Source of the DNA: Butyricicoccus porcorum | GTDB lineage: Bacteria > Bacillota > Clostridia > Oscillospirales > Butyricicoccaceae | Assembly (NCBI RefSeq): GCF_002157465.1 | Contig: NZ_NHOC01000004.1 | Coordinates: 206,640-270,639 of the forward strand | Reading direction: 5' to 3' | DNA length: 64,000 nt | In this document: piece by piece, positions 33,265 to 42,334 of the stretch | How positions within the stretch are numbered: the stretch's first letter is position 1 | Layout of the letters: every line of letters starts with the position of its first letter | Position numbers and translations under genes: made by a program | The notes under the pieces: model-generated | The model's input: the letters and a program-made list of their open reading frames with translations, nothing else | Told to the model about the DNA's origin: nothing | Database searches by the model: none

Positions 33265-34755
33265 ATGGATTTAACCAAAAGCAGTGTCGCCCTGAGCCGC
33301 CTGATTCTGGACGCCTGGAATAATTACGAAGAAACCACCGATGCCATCGTTCCGGACACGTTCCCGGATATTGCACGCATTGCTGCTGTGTATGGCAGCC
33401 CGCAGCTCAAGGACGATGCTCCGCAATCCGGGCGCGTCCTCATCTCCGGCGCCGTGCGTATGACTGTATTATATGTGCCGGAGGGCGGCGGTGCGCTGCG
33501 CCGGCTGGATATTCCAATCAGCTTTGCACATATTGAAGAAGCCGCGGGGATCAATGAGGACAGCCGCCTGTTTGTAACCTGCCGTGTTGTCGCCGCAGAT
33601 GCACATGTCATGAATTCACGCAAGCTGTCGGCAACCGCCACCCTGTCCATCTGCTGCCGGGTGTTCGCCCCCGACACCGCACAGCTCACCGATGGCTTTG
33701 CCGAAACGGACAACGGTCTGGAACTGCTGACCACAACGCATACGGTCACTGTACCGTCCAGTGTCCTGCGCCGCGAATTCACACTAATGGAAGATGTCAA
33801 CCTGCCGGATCACGAGCGTTTCCGCGAAATGTTTGCCCCGCGCGCAGAAATGCGCCTGTCCGACTGCCGCCTGATGAACGGAAAAGCCGTATTAAAGGGT
33901 GATGTCGCGCTGCACATGCTGGCGATGACGACAGATGACACGCTGGAAAACATCGACTGCGTCGTTCCGTTTACACAGATTTTTGAAGCGGACGGCATGA
34001 CGGACAATCAGCAGATCAGCGTGAGCTTTTCGGTGCGGCATCTGGATGCGGAGCTGCGCGATGACGGTCTGGTCGGCGTCGGACTTGGCGTCTGCGTGCT
34101 GCTGACCGCATTTGAAACGCATACGCTTCATGTGATCGCCGATGTCTATCATCTCGAGCACCCTGTACATGTAGAAACCCGTCCCATCACGCTGCCTGCC
34201 TGCCATCCGCTCGCAGAGCTGGGGTGTGAAGCGACGGAAACCGTGCCGGTCGGCATGAAAATCGCACAGATTGCCGATGTCACCGCAACACTCGACACGC
34301 TGCTTCACGATGCATCGCGCACGATGCTGCGCATGATGGCGTGTATTGTCTATCGTTCGGATGACGGTGAATATTATTCCGTGCACCGTGCCATCCACAT
34401 GCCGCTCAGCCTGCCGGACGGCACCCAGTCAGTGCGTCTGAATGGCATGCAGTGCCGTGCCTCTGCCACGATCAGCGGAGAGGATTCGGTTGTGCTGTCG
34501 CTCAGCGGACGGTGCAGTCTGCTGTGTGATGAGCCGCTGCAATGGAACGACCTGTCCGCACTGTCCATCGATGAAACTGCACAGCCCGCCGCTTCCCCTG
34601 TCTCGGTGATCCTGCGGTATGTGGATACAGAAGAACGGCTGTGGGATATCGCCAAGCATTACCGCACAACCGTAGACGCCATCCGGCAGGCCAACCAGCT
34701 GGATACCGACCGCCTGAGCGCACGCGCACAAATGCTGCTTATCCCTGTGCGGTGA
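33265..34755 (+). CDS. SPOCS (DUF3794) and LysM domain spore-envelope protein
   Basis: 496 residues with repeated beta-rich SPOCS/DUF3794 segments (around 40-140, 190-290 and 320-430; for example GRVLISGAVRMTVLYVPE) and a C-terminal LysM domain (ERLWDIAKHYRTTVDAIRQANQL, about 452-475). This architecture is typical of clostridial spore coat/exosporium morphogenetic proteins. It begins after AAGGAGGAC and lies 24 bp in front of spoIVA, supporting a role in spore envelope assembly. Confidence 0.9.
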   Translation: MDLTKSSVALSRLILDAWNNYEETTDAIVPDTFPDIARIAAVYGSPQLKDDAPQSGRVLISGAVRMTVLYVPEGGGALRRLDIPISFAHIEEAAGINEDSRLFVTCRVVAADAHVMNSRKLSATATLSICCRVFAPDTAQLTDGFAETDNGLELLTTTHTVTVPSSVLRREFTLMEDVNLPDHERFREMFAPRAEMRLSDCRLMNGKAVLKGDVALHMLAMTTDDTLENIDCVVPFTQIFEADGMTDNQQISVSFSVRHLDAELRDDGLVGVGLGVCVLLTAFETHTLHVIADVYHLEHPVHVETRPITLPACHPLAELGCEATETVPVGMKIAQIADVTATLDTLLHDASRTMLRMMACIVYRSDDGEYYSVHRAIHMPLSLPDGTQSVRLNGMQCRASATISGEDSVVLSLSGRCSLLCDEPLQWNDLSALSIDETAQPAASPVSVILRYVDTEERLWDIAKHYRTTVDAIRQANQLDTDRLSARAQMLLIPVR

Positions 34756-34779
34756 CGCCGCAGGCATATGGAGGTGCAT

Positions 34780-36258
34780 ATGGAACATCAAAAGCTATAT
34801 GAAGACATCAGCCGCCGTACCGGCGGCACCATCTATATCGGTGTTGTCGGGCCTGTGCGGACGGGAAAATCCACTCTCATCAAGCGGTTTATGGAAACGC
34901 TCGTCCTGCCCGGCATTGAAAATGTATACCGCCGCGAACGCGCAAAGGATGAGCTGCCGCAGTCCGGTTCCGGGCGCACCATTATGACAGCAGAGCCAAA
35001 ATTTGTACCGGAAGAAGCGGCGGAAATTGCACTGGACGGTGACGGTACCTGCAAGGTGCGTCTGGTGGACTGTGTTGGCTATCTGGTGGACGGCGCACTG
35101 GGACACACCGAAGAGGATGCACCGCGCATGGTCTCCACACCATGGAGCGACCAGCCGATGCCGATGGCGGAAGCTGCCGAGCTGGGCACGCGCAAGGTCA
35201 TTGCCGACCATTCCACCATCGGTCTCGTCGTGACGACCGACGGCACAGTGACGGACATCCCGCGCGAAAACTATCTCGAGGCGGAAGACCGTGTTATCCG
35301 CGAGCTGCTCGGCCTGCACAAGCCATTTCTGGTACTGGTCAACTCTGTCCAGCCGCAGGGTCCGGCAGCACAGGAAATCTGCCGCCAGATCGCGGATACC
35401 TACGATGTGACGGCACTCGCGGTTGACTGCCTGAATATGGACGCCGACCGCATGGCAAATGTCCTCAAGTCCGTATTGTATGAATTCCCCGTCCGCGAGG
35501 TCGGCATTGTGCTGCCTCCTTGGGTGGGAACGCTGCCCGCCGGGCACCGCGTCAAGGAGGCAGTGTACAGCGGCATCCGCAGTCAGGCGGCGCACATCGG
35601 ACGCATGCGCGATATGAAGGCGTGCGCGGCGGCACTGGCGCAGACGGAATATGTCTCCGATGCACAGGTGCAGTCGATGGACCTCGGCACGGGTTCCGTG
35701 CAGCTGGTAATGCGCATTCCACAATCTGTCTTTTACCAGATTGCCGGAGAGCAGTCCGGGCTGACCATTCGGGGCGAAGCAGATCTCATCCCACTGTTGA
35801 CAAAACTCGCAAAAATTCAGAAGGAATATGAACGCTTTGACGGTGCGCTGGCACAGGTGCGCCAGACCGGCTACGGTATTGTCATGCCGACCATCGATGA
35901 GCTCAAGCTGGATGAGCCGGAGATTGTCAAGCAGGGCGGCCGGTATGGCGTCCGGCTGACCGCCTCTGCTCCATCGATTCACATGATCCGCGCGGATATT
36001 CAAACAGAAGTCTCCCCGATTGTCGGCACGGAAAAACAGTCGGAAGACCTTGTGCAATACCTGATGTCTGAATTTAACGGTGATCCGGCGCGCATCTGGC
36101 AGACCAATATTTTTGGCAAATCGCTCAACGAACTGGTCAGCGAAGGCATGAATACCAAGCTCACGCGCATGCCGGATGATGCACGCAGCAAGCTCCAGGA
36201 AACGCTGGAGCGCATCATCAACGAAGGCTCCGGCGGCCTGATCTGTATTATCCTGTGA
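34780..36258 (+). CDS. spoIVA: Stage IV sporulation protein A, coat ATPase
   Basis: Cytoskeletal ATPase that polymerises on the forespore to form the coat base layer. 492 residues from the ATG at 34780 (GGAGGTG just upstream; the ATG at 34768 overlaps that site), exactly the common length. Walker A GPVRTGKS at residues 24-31, Walker B-like VRLVDCVGYLVDG, and the conserved C-terminus GGLICIIL are present. SPOCS/LysM gene upstream and spoVM nearby complete the SpoVM-SpoIVA basement layer. Confidence 0.98.
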   Translation: MEHQKLYEDISRRTGGTIYIGVVGPVRTGKSTLIKRFMETLVLPGIENVYRRERAKDELPQSGSGRTIMTAEPKFVPEEAAEIALDGDGTCKVRLVDCVGYLVDGALGHTEEDAPRMVSTPWSDQPMPMAEAAELGTRKVIADHSTIGLVVTTDGTVTDIPRENYLEAEDRVIRELLGLHKPFLVLVNSVQPQGPAAQEICRQIADTYDVTALAVDCLNMDADRMANVLKSVLYEFPVREVGIVLPPWVGTLPAGHRVKEAVYSGIRSQAAHIGRMRDMKACAAALAQTEYVSDAQVQSMDLGTGSVQLVMRIPQSVFYQIAGEQSGLTIRGEADLIPLLTKLAKIQKEYERFDGALAQVRQTGYGIVMPTIDELKLDEPEIVKQGGRYGVRLTASAPSIHMIRADIQTEVSPIVGTEKQSEDLVQYLMSEFNGDPARIWQTNIFGKSLNELVSEGMNTKLTRMPDDARSKLQETLERIINEGSGGLICIIL

Positions 36259-36402
36259 CTTCTCTTTTTCGGACAGCGTTTGCCTGGTGCGCTGTCCGTT
36301 TTTCTTTTTCGCGTTCATTTGTGCGCGGTACACGGACAATCCATCTGTTCATCCCCCACCGGCGCACAAATCCAAAAAAGTTGCAAAATCGTGCATTTTT
36401 GC

Positions 36403-36431
36403 TGGACAAAGGCGCTGTTTTGTATCATAAT
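36403..36431 (+). promoter_or_regulatory. Promoter of apgM
   Basis: TGGACA (36403-36408), 17 bp, CATAAT (36426-36431); GAAGGAG precedes the ATG at 36464. Confidence 0.65.
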
Positions 36432-36463
36432 ATGGTAAGAACTTGTTGTGAAGGAGAAACCCG

Positions 36464-37669
36464 ATGAAATATATTATTGTACTCGGCGACGGCATGGCCG
36501 ACGAGCCGATCGACATGTTGGGCGGCAAGACGCCGCTGGAATATGCTTCTACCCCGACGCTGGATGCCCTCGCACCGCAGTCGGAAATTGCACTCGTACA
36601 TACCATCCCGGACGGCATGAAGCCGGGCAGTGATACAGCAAATCTCGCGGTCATGGGATACAATCCGCGCAAATATTATTCCGGACGCTCCCCGCTGGAG
36701 GCGCTGAGCATCGGTGTCGACATGAAGCCGACTGACATCGCTCTGCGCACTAACATTGTCACACTGTCTGAGGAAGAAGGCGTCCCGTTTGAACAGCGCA
36801 CGATTCTCGACCACAGCTCCGGAGAAATCTCCACAGAAGATGCCGCCGTCCTGATCGATGCAGTAAAGGCTGAATTTGAGAATGATACCTATCGGTTTTA
36901 TGTCGGCACGAGCTACCGCCATCTGTTGATCTGGGATCACGGTGAGGTCATCGAGCTGGCACAGCCGCATGACCATCTGGGTGAAGTCATCGCGCCGTAT
37001 CTGCCGTCCGACCCGGTGCTGCGCGACATGATGATTCGCAGCTATGACATTCTGAACAATCATCCCATCAACATCGAACGCGCAAAAAAGGGTCTGAACA
37101 AGGCGAACTGTCTGTGGTTCTGGGGCGCCGGCACGCGCCCCGCGCTGTCCTCATTTGAGGAAAAAACCGGCAAATCCGGCGTCATGATCTCCGCTGTCGA
37201 TCTGCTCAAGGGCATTGCGGTCGGCGCAGGCATGGATGTCATCGAAGTGGAAGGCTCAACCGGTTCGCTGAACACCAACTATGAGGGCAAGGCGATGGCA
37301 GCGGTAAACGCCCTGCTCAACGGCAAGGATTTCGCCTATATCCATGTCGAAGCACCGGATGAAATGGGTCATCAGGGCAATGTTGACCACAAGGTACAGT
37401 CGATTGAAAACCTTGACAGCCGTGTGATCCGCGTCGTCATTGACGAGATGAACAAAGCCGGAGAGGATTTCCGCCTGCTCGTCATGCCGGATCATCCGAC
37501 CCCGATCCGCTGCCGCACACATACCAGCGATTCCATTCCATACCTGCTGTACGACAGCACCAAACCGGTCGCAGGCGACTGCACGCTGTACAACGAAGCA
37601 CAGGCAAAGGCAACCGGCAAGCTGATTGAGCACGGCTATGAGCTGATTGACCGACTGCTGGCGGAGTAA
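36464..37669 (+). CDS. apgM: Cofactor-independent phosphoglycerate mutase (ApgM type)
   Basis: Interconverts 3- and 2-phosphoglycerate with a bound phosphoserine and metals. 401 residues in the archaeal-type iPGM branch of the alkaline phosphatase superfamily. Markers: N-terminal metal motif YIIVLGDGMADEP, nucleophile region PGSDTANLAVMGYNP, and C-terminal MPDHPTPIRCRTHTSDSIP with metal His/Asp. In some bacteria this family acts in homoserine/methionine pathways, but the context gives no such hint. Confidence 0.93.
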   Translation: MKYIIVLGDGMADEPIDMLGGKTPLEYASTPTLDALAPQSEIALVHTIPDGMKPGSDTANLAVMGYNPRKYYSGRSPLEALSIGVDMKPTDIALRTNIVTLSEEEGVPFEQRTILDHSSGEISTEDAAVLIDAVKAEFENDTYRFYVGTSYRHLLIWDHGEVIELAQPHDHLGEVIAPYLPSDPVLRDMMIRSYDILNNHPINIERAKKGLNKANCLWFWGAGTRPALSSFEEKTGKSGVMISAVDLLKGIAVGAGMDVIEVEGSTGSLNTNYEGKAMAAVNALLNGKDFAYIHVEAPDEMGHQGNVDHKVQSIENLDSRVIRVVIDEMNKAGEDFRLLVMPDHPTPIRCRTHTSDSIPYLLYDSTKPVAGDCTLYNEAQAKATGKLIEHGYELIDRLLAE

Positions 37670-37742
37670 ACCGGGAATAAAAACTCCTTCAGAGAAGGGA
37701 GCTGTCACCCCAGCGACCGATTGATAGAAATATAAATGCAGA

Positions 37743-37768
37743 AAAAAGCAGCCTCGCGGCTGCTTTTT
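37743..37768. terminator. Bidirectional terminator between apgM and tagD
   Basis: AAAAAGCAGCC/GGCTGCTTTTT stem (37743-37753 with 37758-37768), loop TCGC. Confidence 0.85.
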
Positions 37769-37769
37769 C

Positions 37770-38168
37770 TCACTTCTTTACATTTAATTCACTCTTGATC
37801 TTGGTCGTGGAAATCTCCGGCGTGCGCGGCAGATAGACGACCTCACAGCCCTCGTCTTTCAGGAAATCAAACTTGCCCTCCCAGTCATCGCCGATGACGA
37901 ACGTGTCGACATGATATTCATGTACGTCGAATTTCTTCTGATCCCAGCTTTCCTCCGGAATAACCAGATCGACATAACGGATCGCTTCCACCAGCTGTTT
38001 GCGCTCCTCATAGGAGAAATAGCACTTTTTCTGTTTTTCGTTCCAGTTAAATTCATCCGTCGATACCGCAACAATCAGATAATCACCCAGCGCCTTCGCG
38101 CGGCGCAGCAGGTTGATATGTCCATAGTGGAGCAGATCAAAGGTACCGTAGGTAATCACTCGTTTCAT
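37770..38168 (-). CDS. tagD: Glycerol-3-phosphate cytidylyltransferase-type protein
   Basis: Makes CDP-glycerol from CTP and glycerol 3-phosphate for teichoic acid-like polymers. 132 residues, close to TagD (about 129). Signatures [18 protein letters not shown] (HxGH near 14-17) and the C-terminal [14 protein letters not shown] (RTxGISTT type). No other teichoic acid gene is adjacent. Confidence 0.93.
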   Translation of the reverse strand: MKRVITYGTFDLLHYGHINLLRRAKALGDYLIVAVSTDEFNWNEKQKKCYFSYEERKQLVEAIRYVDLVIPEESWDQKKFDVHEYHVDTFVIGDDWEGKFDFLKDEGCEVVYLPRTPEISTTKIKSELNVKK

Positions 38169-38287
38169 AATTCCAGATTCCTTTCAACAGCGGAACGCTG
38201 TATGATAGCATATATAATATCATATATTATAACACGACTGCACAGGCTGTTACAATGCTTTCCTGATTTTTCCCCAGACAGACAAGT

Positions 38288-38327
38288 GTCCCCTCCGGCT
38301 TTTTCGCCAAAGGGGACGTCTTTTTTT
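38288..38327 (+). terminator. Hairpin with T tract downstream of the endolysin gene
   Basis: GTCCCC/GGGGAC outer stem (38288-38293 with 38312-38317) with inner CCGGC/GCC pairing; the T7 tract follows on the plus strand although the flanking genes run on the minus strand. Function uncertain. Confidence 0.4.
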
Positions 38328-38330
38328 CTG

Positions 38331-39101
38331 TCAGACAGATAACAGACCTGCTTTGTCCAGAATCGTAAATGCACGGCACAAATCTTCACTCAGATTCAGT
38401 CCGGTTCCGGTTCCGGCAATCGCACCCTTGTCCACGAGTTTTTTTACCGCCTCGCGGTAATAGTCGGGTATGTCATCCAGTGTCTTAAAATATCGCATGA
38501 GATCCTCCTCTTCCTGTTCATTCGGTTTCCTGTCCGTCACAATCTCGCGGGAAATCAGATAATAACTCGGACTGCGGTCAATGGTTGCCTTGCCGCACTG
38601 GGTCAGGCTGGTCTTGACCACGCCCTTTTGTACCACACTGACATAATTGCGGCGGATGGACGATGCGGTATATTTTCCGCTGTACCAATAGCTGTCCAGC
38701 ACAGTAATCGTCTGTCCGGATGCCGCTGCTGCCGTCACAAAATGCCCACTTGTAGAAAACAGCTTGTATGCTGTGCCCGCATGCAGGATTGCTGCGCCTC
38801 CTGCTTTCAGATGCGTGAGCAGCTCGGCATTTTTGCTGGTCGTACTGTATGCAAAATGGTATTTGGACGCCGCTGCCCGCAGCAGCGGTGTCATCAGCGT
38901 ACCTCCTTCAACGCGCGCGCCCGCCGCGACTGCAATGCTGCACATCGTCGGAATGCTGATATCCGCAATGCCGAGTACCTGTAAGGCATTGCACAGACTC
39001 GCCGGGCCACAGGCAGAGGAGTAAATCGTTCCCTGTCCATACCGGATGGATTTATATTTCTCTTCTGTCTGGAATTTTACTGCGTAACCGATGGTTCTCA
39101 C
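38331..39101 (-). CDS. C39-type cysteine peptidase, phage endolysin-like
   Basis: 256 residues. The N-terminal domain is a papain-like C39 fold: catalytic Cys in YSSACGPASLCNALQVL (about 27-43) and His in SGHFVTAAAASGQ followed by VLDSYW. The C-terminal 55 residues (FKTLDDIPDYYREAVKKLVDKGAIAG ...) form a short domain common on clostridial phage endolysins. The start is a GTG that overlaps the holin stop (GTGA), so the two are translationally coupled. Together with the holin and XhlA-like gene it forms a lysis cassette. Confidence 0.85.
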   Translation of the reverse strand: MRTIGYAVKFQTEEKYKSIRYGQGTIYSSACGPASLCNALQVLGIADISIPTMCSIAVAAGARVEGGTLMTPLLRAAASKYHFAYSTTSKNAELLTHLKAGGAAILHAGTAYKLFSTSGHFVTAAAASGQTITVLDSYWYSGKYTASSIRRNYVSVVQKGVVKTSLTQCGKATIDRSPSYYLISREIVTDRKPNEQEEEDLMRYFKTLDDIPDYYREAVKKLVDKGAIAGTGTGLNLSEDLCRAFTILDKAGLLSV

Positions 39102-39388
39102 CCTTTCGATTCATTGTCCGATTGTCCGTCTTTCTTTTCCTGTTCCAGCCTCGCCTTGCGCCATTCGTCTGCTTCACAGGCAATGCAGGTGAAGCTGTTG
39201 TTTTTCCACCATGCCACCAGAGAAGCTCCGATTGTCCAGCACAGCGAAACCAGCTGGTAAATATCGTTATCCGTGAACGCAATGGTTTCGTGTCCTGCAA
39301 TGGCAAGGATCTGGTTCAACAGCGCAAGCGCCAGTACAATGGTCCGCGCAATGGTATCGGAACCAATGGTATGACCCGGATTGCTCAT
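39098..39388 (-). CDS. Phage holin, SPP1-type
   Basis: 96 residues with two membrane segments (about 14-31 and 45-62) flanking a short loop, then SLVAWWKNNSFTCIACEADEW and a charged tail, the standard pattern of SPP1-family holins. ATG preceded by AAGGAGGCG. It would form the membrane lesion releasing the adjacent endolysin. Confidence 0.9.
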   Translation of the reverse strand: MSNPGHTIGSDTIARTIVLALALLNQILAIAGHETIAFTDNDIYQLVSLCWTIGASLVAWWKNNSFTCIACEADEWRKARLEQEKKDGQSDNESKG

Positions 39389-39400
39389 TTCATCGCCTCC

Positions 39401-39616
39401 TTACAGTATCATAGATATGAGTGCGCCACAGACTGCGATACCTACCGCACTCAAAATTGCCATGATGATGTTCAATTTCGTCGAAATAACTGCAAATTCA
39501 ACATTTCCGCGCTCCAGCCGTTCATCGTGCTTGGTAAGCTGCACGGTATGCTGCTGTGTCACCTTTTCCAGCTCTTTGACAGCATGGCAGGGACATTTTT
39601 CATTTTGTTCCGTCAT
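39401..39616 (-). CDS. XhlA-like membrane-associated lysis protein
   Basis: 71 residues from the ATG at 39616: a coiled-coil N-terminal part (VKELEKVTQQHTVQLTKHDE), then one C-terminal membrane helix (IIMAILSAVGIAVCGALISMIL). This is the haemolysin XhlA layout found beside SPP1-like holins. The frame is open back to a GTG at 39673 (90 residues), but neither start has a strong ribosome binding site. First gene of the three-gene lysis cassette. Confidence 0.75.
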   Translation of the reverse strand: MTEQNEKCPCHAVKELEKVTQQHTVQLTKHDERLERGNVEFAVISTKLNIIMAILSAVGIAVCGALISMIL

Positions 39617-39791
39617 CGTTCCATCACTTTCCGGTGTCTGCGCCTTCCCGCGCTTTCCCTTTCGATAATACACGCCGGTTTCCCGTTGTCCACGTTAATA
39701 AATTATCTGGCTGTGGAAAGCATAAAAAATCCGCCCCACAGGAAGAATAACCTGCGGAACGGATATGCTCTCATCTATTGCAATTACAAGA

Positions 39792-40595
39792 TTACAATGA
39801 ATAAACCTGCTTTGCAGTCTCATAAAACACCTTATCATGCCAGCATTCAGGAACAAGCCGCGCGATAAAGGCAATATACTGCTCCAGATTGACCAGCGGC
39901 CAATCCGTGCCGTACATCAGCTTTTCATATCCCCCTGCATAGCCCATCCACGTGCGCAGCAGAGAAAAGTACCCTTCATTTTCCTGAAACAACGTATCCA
40001 TATCCACACGCCCTTCCAACAGGCCGGACAGATCGGCAAATACATTCTCGTTTTTCTCCATCACGGCAGCGGCATCCGTCAGCCACGGATTTCCAAAATG
40101 GCACAGTACAAACCGCGTCTGCGGGAACTGCGCTGCGGCCTCATCTACCGTCAGCGGATGGGCATATTTCAACAGCCCCATACCGCCTGCTGTCGCACCC
40201 GTATGGATGGCGACCGGCTTGTCATACTGTGCGGCCAGTTCATACAGCGGCGCATACCGCCGATCCCCAACATATCGGTGTCTGTAGCCGGGATACAGTT
40301 TGATGCCGACGCAGTCCGGACGGCGCAAATGCTGTTCTACCAGCTCGGCAAGCCGCTGTTCGTCCAGCTGTTCCCAACCGCTGTCCAGTCCCACACAATA
40401 GTGCAAAAAACCCGGACAGACCGGTATATCTTCGTCAGGCGCCCGGTTTCCCATAACCACCGCATATTCAATCCCCAACCGGCTGAATTCTGCCTGTAAA
40501 TGCTCCTCGGTATATCTGTGTCCAGCCTGCTCCGCCAGCATGCGAAAGCTCTCTATTCCCGGACAAAAGTGAATATGTGCATCGATAATTTTCAT
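39792..40595 (-). CDS. Amidohydrolase family protein (TIM-barrel metal hydrolase)
   Basis: 267 residues of the amidohydrolase-2 family. Metal ligands are visible: IIDAHIHFCPG (HxH at 7-9), AIHTGATAGG (His), VLCHFGNPW (His) and MYGTDWPLVN (Asp). Family members are decarboxylases or lactone/amide hydrolases; the substrate cannot be named. Monocistronic, divergent from the Crp-like regulator 200 bp away, which might control it. Confidence 0.9.
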   Translation of the reverse strand: MKIIDAHIHFCPGIESFRMLAEQAGHRYTEEHLQAEFSRLGIEYAVVMGNRAPDEDIPVCPGFLHYCVGLDSGWEQLDEQRLAELVEQHLRRPDCVGIKLYPGYRHRYVGDRRYAPLYELAAQYDKPVAIHTGATAGGMGLLKYAHPLTVDEAAAQFPQTRFVLCHFGNPWLTDAAAVMEKNENVFADLSGLLEGRVDMDTLFQENEGYFSLLRTWMGYAGGYEKLMYGTDWPLVNLEQYIAFIARLVPECWHDKVFYETAKQVYSL

Positions 40596-40728
40596 AACCA
40601 GCCTCCGGTTTGTCGGTTTCTGTCATCATACTGCATGTATATGCCTTCGGTCAAGCGCCTGCCGCGGGCTTTCCAAAAAATTGGTCGGACATTTTCATCA
40701 TATGATCTCCAAAATTGTAAAAATCTGG

Positions 40729-40757
40729 TTGACGTTATGCCGAAATAGGTCTATAAT
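40729..40757 (+). promoter_or_regulatory. Promoter of the Crp-like regulator
   Basis: TTGACG (40729-40734), 17 bp, TATAAT (40752-40757); GGGGGAGG precedes the ATG at 40802. Confidence 0.8.
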
Positions 40758-40801
40758 TTTGGTATCATGTAAGAAACTGACTGCAAAGGGGGAGGCATTT
40801 T

Positions 40802-41500
40802 ATGGCATTAAATGTGAAGCAGGAAAAACGCCTGCTGAGCTCTGCCCTGTTTGCCGGCTGTGATACGCAAAGCTATCGTCCGCTGGTACAGACGCTCTCC
40901 CCCATCAGCATTCTGAAGGGACAGCGCATCGGTTCACCTCCTCACCATGCTTCGGCGCTGGGCTTCCTGCTGGATGGCTGTCTGGATTTATGTAACTTAA
41001 ACGGCGTGCTGTTCTACACCCTGGAGGCTGGAGATTTTTTTGAAATCGAACCGATGTTTTCCCAGATCCAGACCATCCTCCCGTGGCATCTGCGCGCACG
41101 CACCAATACTGTCGTGACGTTTCTTGATAAAAACATCATGCTCTCGCAATTTGAAGAGGATCCCGCATTTGCGCGCAATTACATACATATCCGCGCGGAC
41201 TATACACAGAATCTGACGCGCCAGCTCGACCACTTTACCGCAGCCTCTCCGGGAGTTGCGTTGGCGCTCTATCTTCTCGGAAACCATACCCAGCACATCC
41301 TCAAGCTGCCGGATGGGCTGGCCGGACTCGCCCGCAGACTGAACATCAGCCGTGCAACGCTGTACCGCGCGCTCGCCGACCTGGAACGCCGGCAGTTGGT
41401 GTCACACCATGAAAAAACCGTCCGCATTCTCGACCATGACGGGCTTTTCGCTTTTGCCTACAGCCAATCTCAACCGCAGGACAGCTTACCCGCCGAGTAA
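40802..41500 (+). CDS. Crp/Fnr-family transcriptional regulator
   Basis: 232 residues: N-terminal cyclic-nucleotide-binding-type beta barrel (GFLLDGCLDLCNLNGVLFYTLEAGDFF, about 53-80), dimer helix, and C-terminal winged helix-turn-helix (GLAGLARRLNISRATLYRALADLERRQLV). The barrel lacks the Arg/Ser cAMP phosphate-binding motif and the FNR cysteine set, so the signal is not cAMP or an FeS cluster; it may be a small-molecule or apo regulator. Confidence 0.9.
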   Translation: MALNVKQEKRLLSSALFAGCDTQSYRPLVQTLSPISILKGQRIGSPPHHASALGFLLDGCLDLCNLNGVLFYTLEAGDFFEIEPMFSQIQTILPWHLRARTNTVVTFLDKNIMLSQFEEDPAFARNYIHIRADYTQNLTRQLDHFTAASPGVALALYLLGNHTQHILKLPDGLAGLARRLNISRATLYRALADLERRQLVSHHEKTVRILDHDGLFAFAYSQSQPQDSLPAE

Positions 41501-41524
41501 ACAGATATTTCGATACAGAAAGAA

Positions 41525-41556
41525 AGCGCAGATCATTCGATCTGCGCTGCGTTTTT
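41525..41556 (+). terminator. Terminator of the Crp-like gene
   Basis: Perfect 10-bp stem AGCGCAGATC/GATCTGCGCT, loop ATTC, then GCGTTTTT. Confidence 0.9.
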
Positions 41557-41980
41557 ATATCCAGAGCTGAGCCTGCAAACTGTTTCCACCAAAAGAGTAA
41601 TGTGAAGATGATTGAAGATGTGTATAGAGGAATAGAGTTTGCTTTTCATGATACGAAGGTCTCTTTTACTGTAATGTGACGGTTCAGTAAAAAGAGCTGC
41701 GAAAACAGCCTGCCGCTCATGCTCAAGATTAACAAAAAGATAAAAAAGGCGTCGCAGAAGACCTTCTGCAACGCCCTTGTTAGCATGGTTAAAGTATATC
41801 GCAATTACATCGGAATGTCAATCGGTATCACCAATTTTTTACTTGTGTTTTTTCACAATTTACGCCCGATTTCCAGTGCTTTTCTTTGTTTTTCGATATT
41901 TTACGTACTTTTTAGTTCTTTATACGTATATCATACTTCTCATCCGTTATTTTATACTTATTTAATATTATTCAGGTGTG
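41557..41980. other. AT-rich intergenic region without a convincing protein gene
   Basis: About 420 bp, markedly more AT-rich than its surroundings. Open frames are present on both strands but lack ribosome binding sites. The only strong signals are the promoter-terminator unit at 41742-41821 on the minus strand. Confidence 0.6.
41742..41821 (-). ncRNA. Promoter-terminator unit: candidate very short RNA or attenuated leader
   Basis: Minus-strand TTGACA (41821-41816), 17 bp, TATACT (41798-41793), the best sigma-A promoter in the window. Only about 10 nt after the expected start a 12-bp hairpin (41748-41760 with 41763-41775, one mismatch) is followed by T6. The unit would give an RNA of about 45 nt. 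A 46-codon frame starts at the ATG at 41786 and runs through the hairpin, so conditional read-through is possible. Confidence 0.5.
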
Positions 41981-42011
41981 AAAAAGCCGGAGCGGATTGC
42001 TCCGCTCCGGC
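41981..42011 (-). terminator. Terminator of the XRE regulator gene
   Basis: 11-bp stem GCCGGAGCGGA/TCCGCTCCGGC (41986-41996 with 42001-42011), loop TTGC, then TTTTT on the minus strand. Confidence 0.9.
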
Positions 42012-42032
42012 AAACATACACGTTTTCCTCGC

Positions 42033-42236
42033 TTACTTGGAATCCGCCGGCGTTTCATAAAAACGAACCCAGTCAAAATCCAACGCTTCAGCAATACGCA
42101 TTGCGGTACCGACCGGAAGGCGATAATCGCCCAGCTCGATGCGGGTATAATAGCTGCGGGCAATATGAGCTTTCTGCGCAGTAACCTCCTGCGTCAGGCC
42201 CTTACTTTTTCTCAGTTCAACTAACCAGTCACGCAT
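42033..42236 (-). CDS. XRE-family helix-turn-helix protein
   Basis: 67 residues from the ATG at 42236 (GAGGTGA upstream). A single HTH_3 domain fills it: LVELRKSKGLTQEVTAQKAH, IARSYYTRIELGDYRLPV, then MRIAEALDFDWVRFYE. Such one-domain proteins act as small repressors. No toxin gene or phage gene is adjacent. Confidence 0.9.
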   Translation of the reverse strand: MRDWLVELRKSKGLTQEVTAQKAHIARSYYTRIELGDYRLPVGTAMRIAEALDFDWVRFYETPADSK

Positions 42237-42305
42237 AATATTCACCTCAGAAAAGAAATATAATAAGCTATCATTTTTAAAACATCTCTTGTTTTTTACG
42301 GTGTC

Positions 42306-42334
42306 ATTATATCACCATTTTTGCAACTTGTATA
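42306..42334 (-). promoter_or_regulatory. Candidate promoter of the XRE gene
   Basis: Minus-strand TATACA (42334-42329), 17 bp, TATAAT (42311-42306). Confidence 0.55.

Noticed and set aside
41719-42060. 113-codon plus-strand frame in the AT-rich gap
   Set aside because: No ribosome binding site, runs through two terminators and has no recognisable domain.
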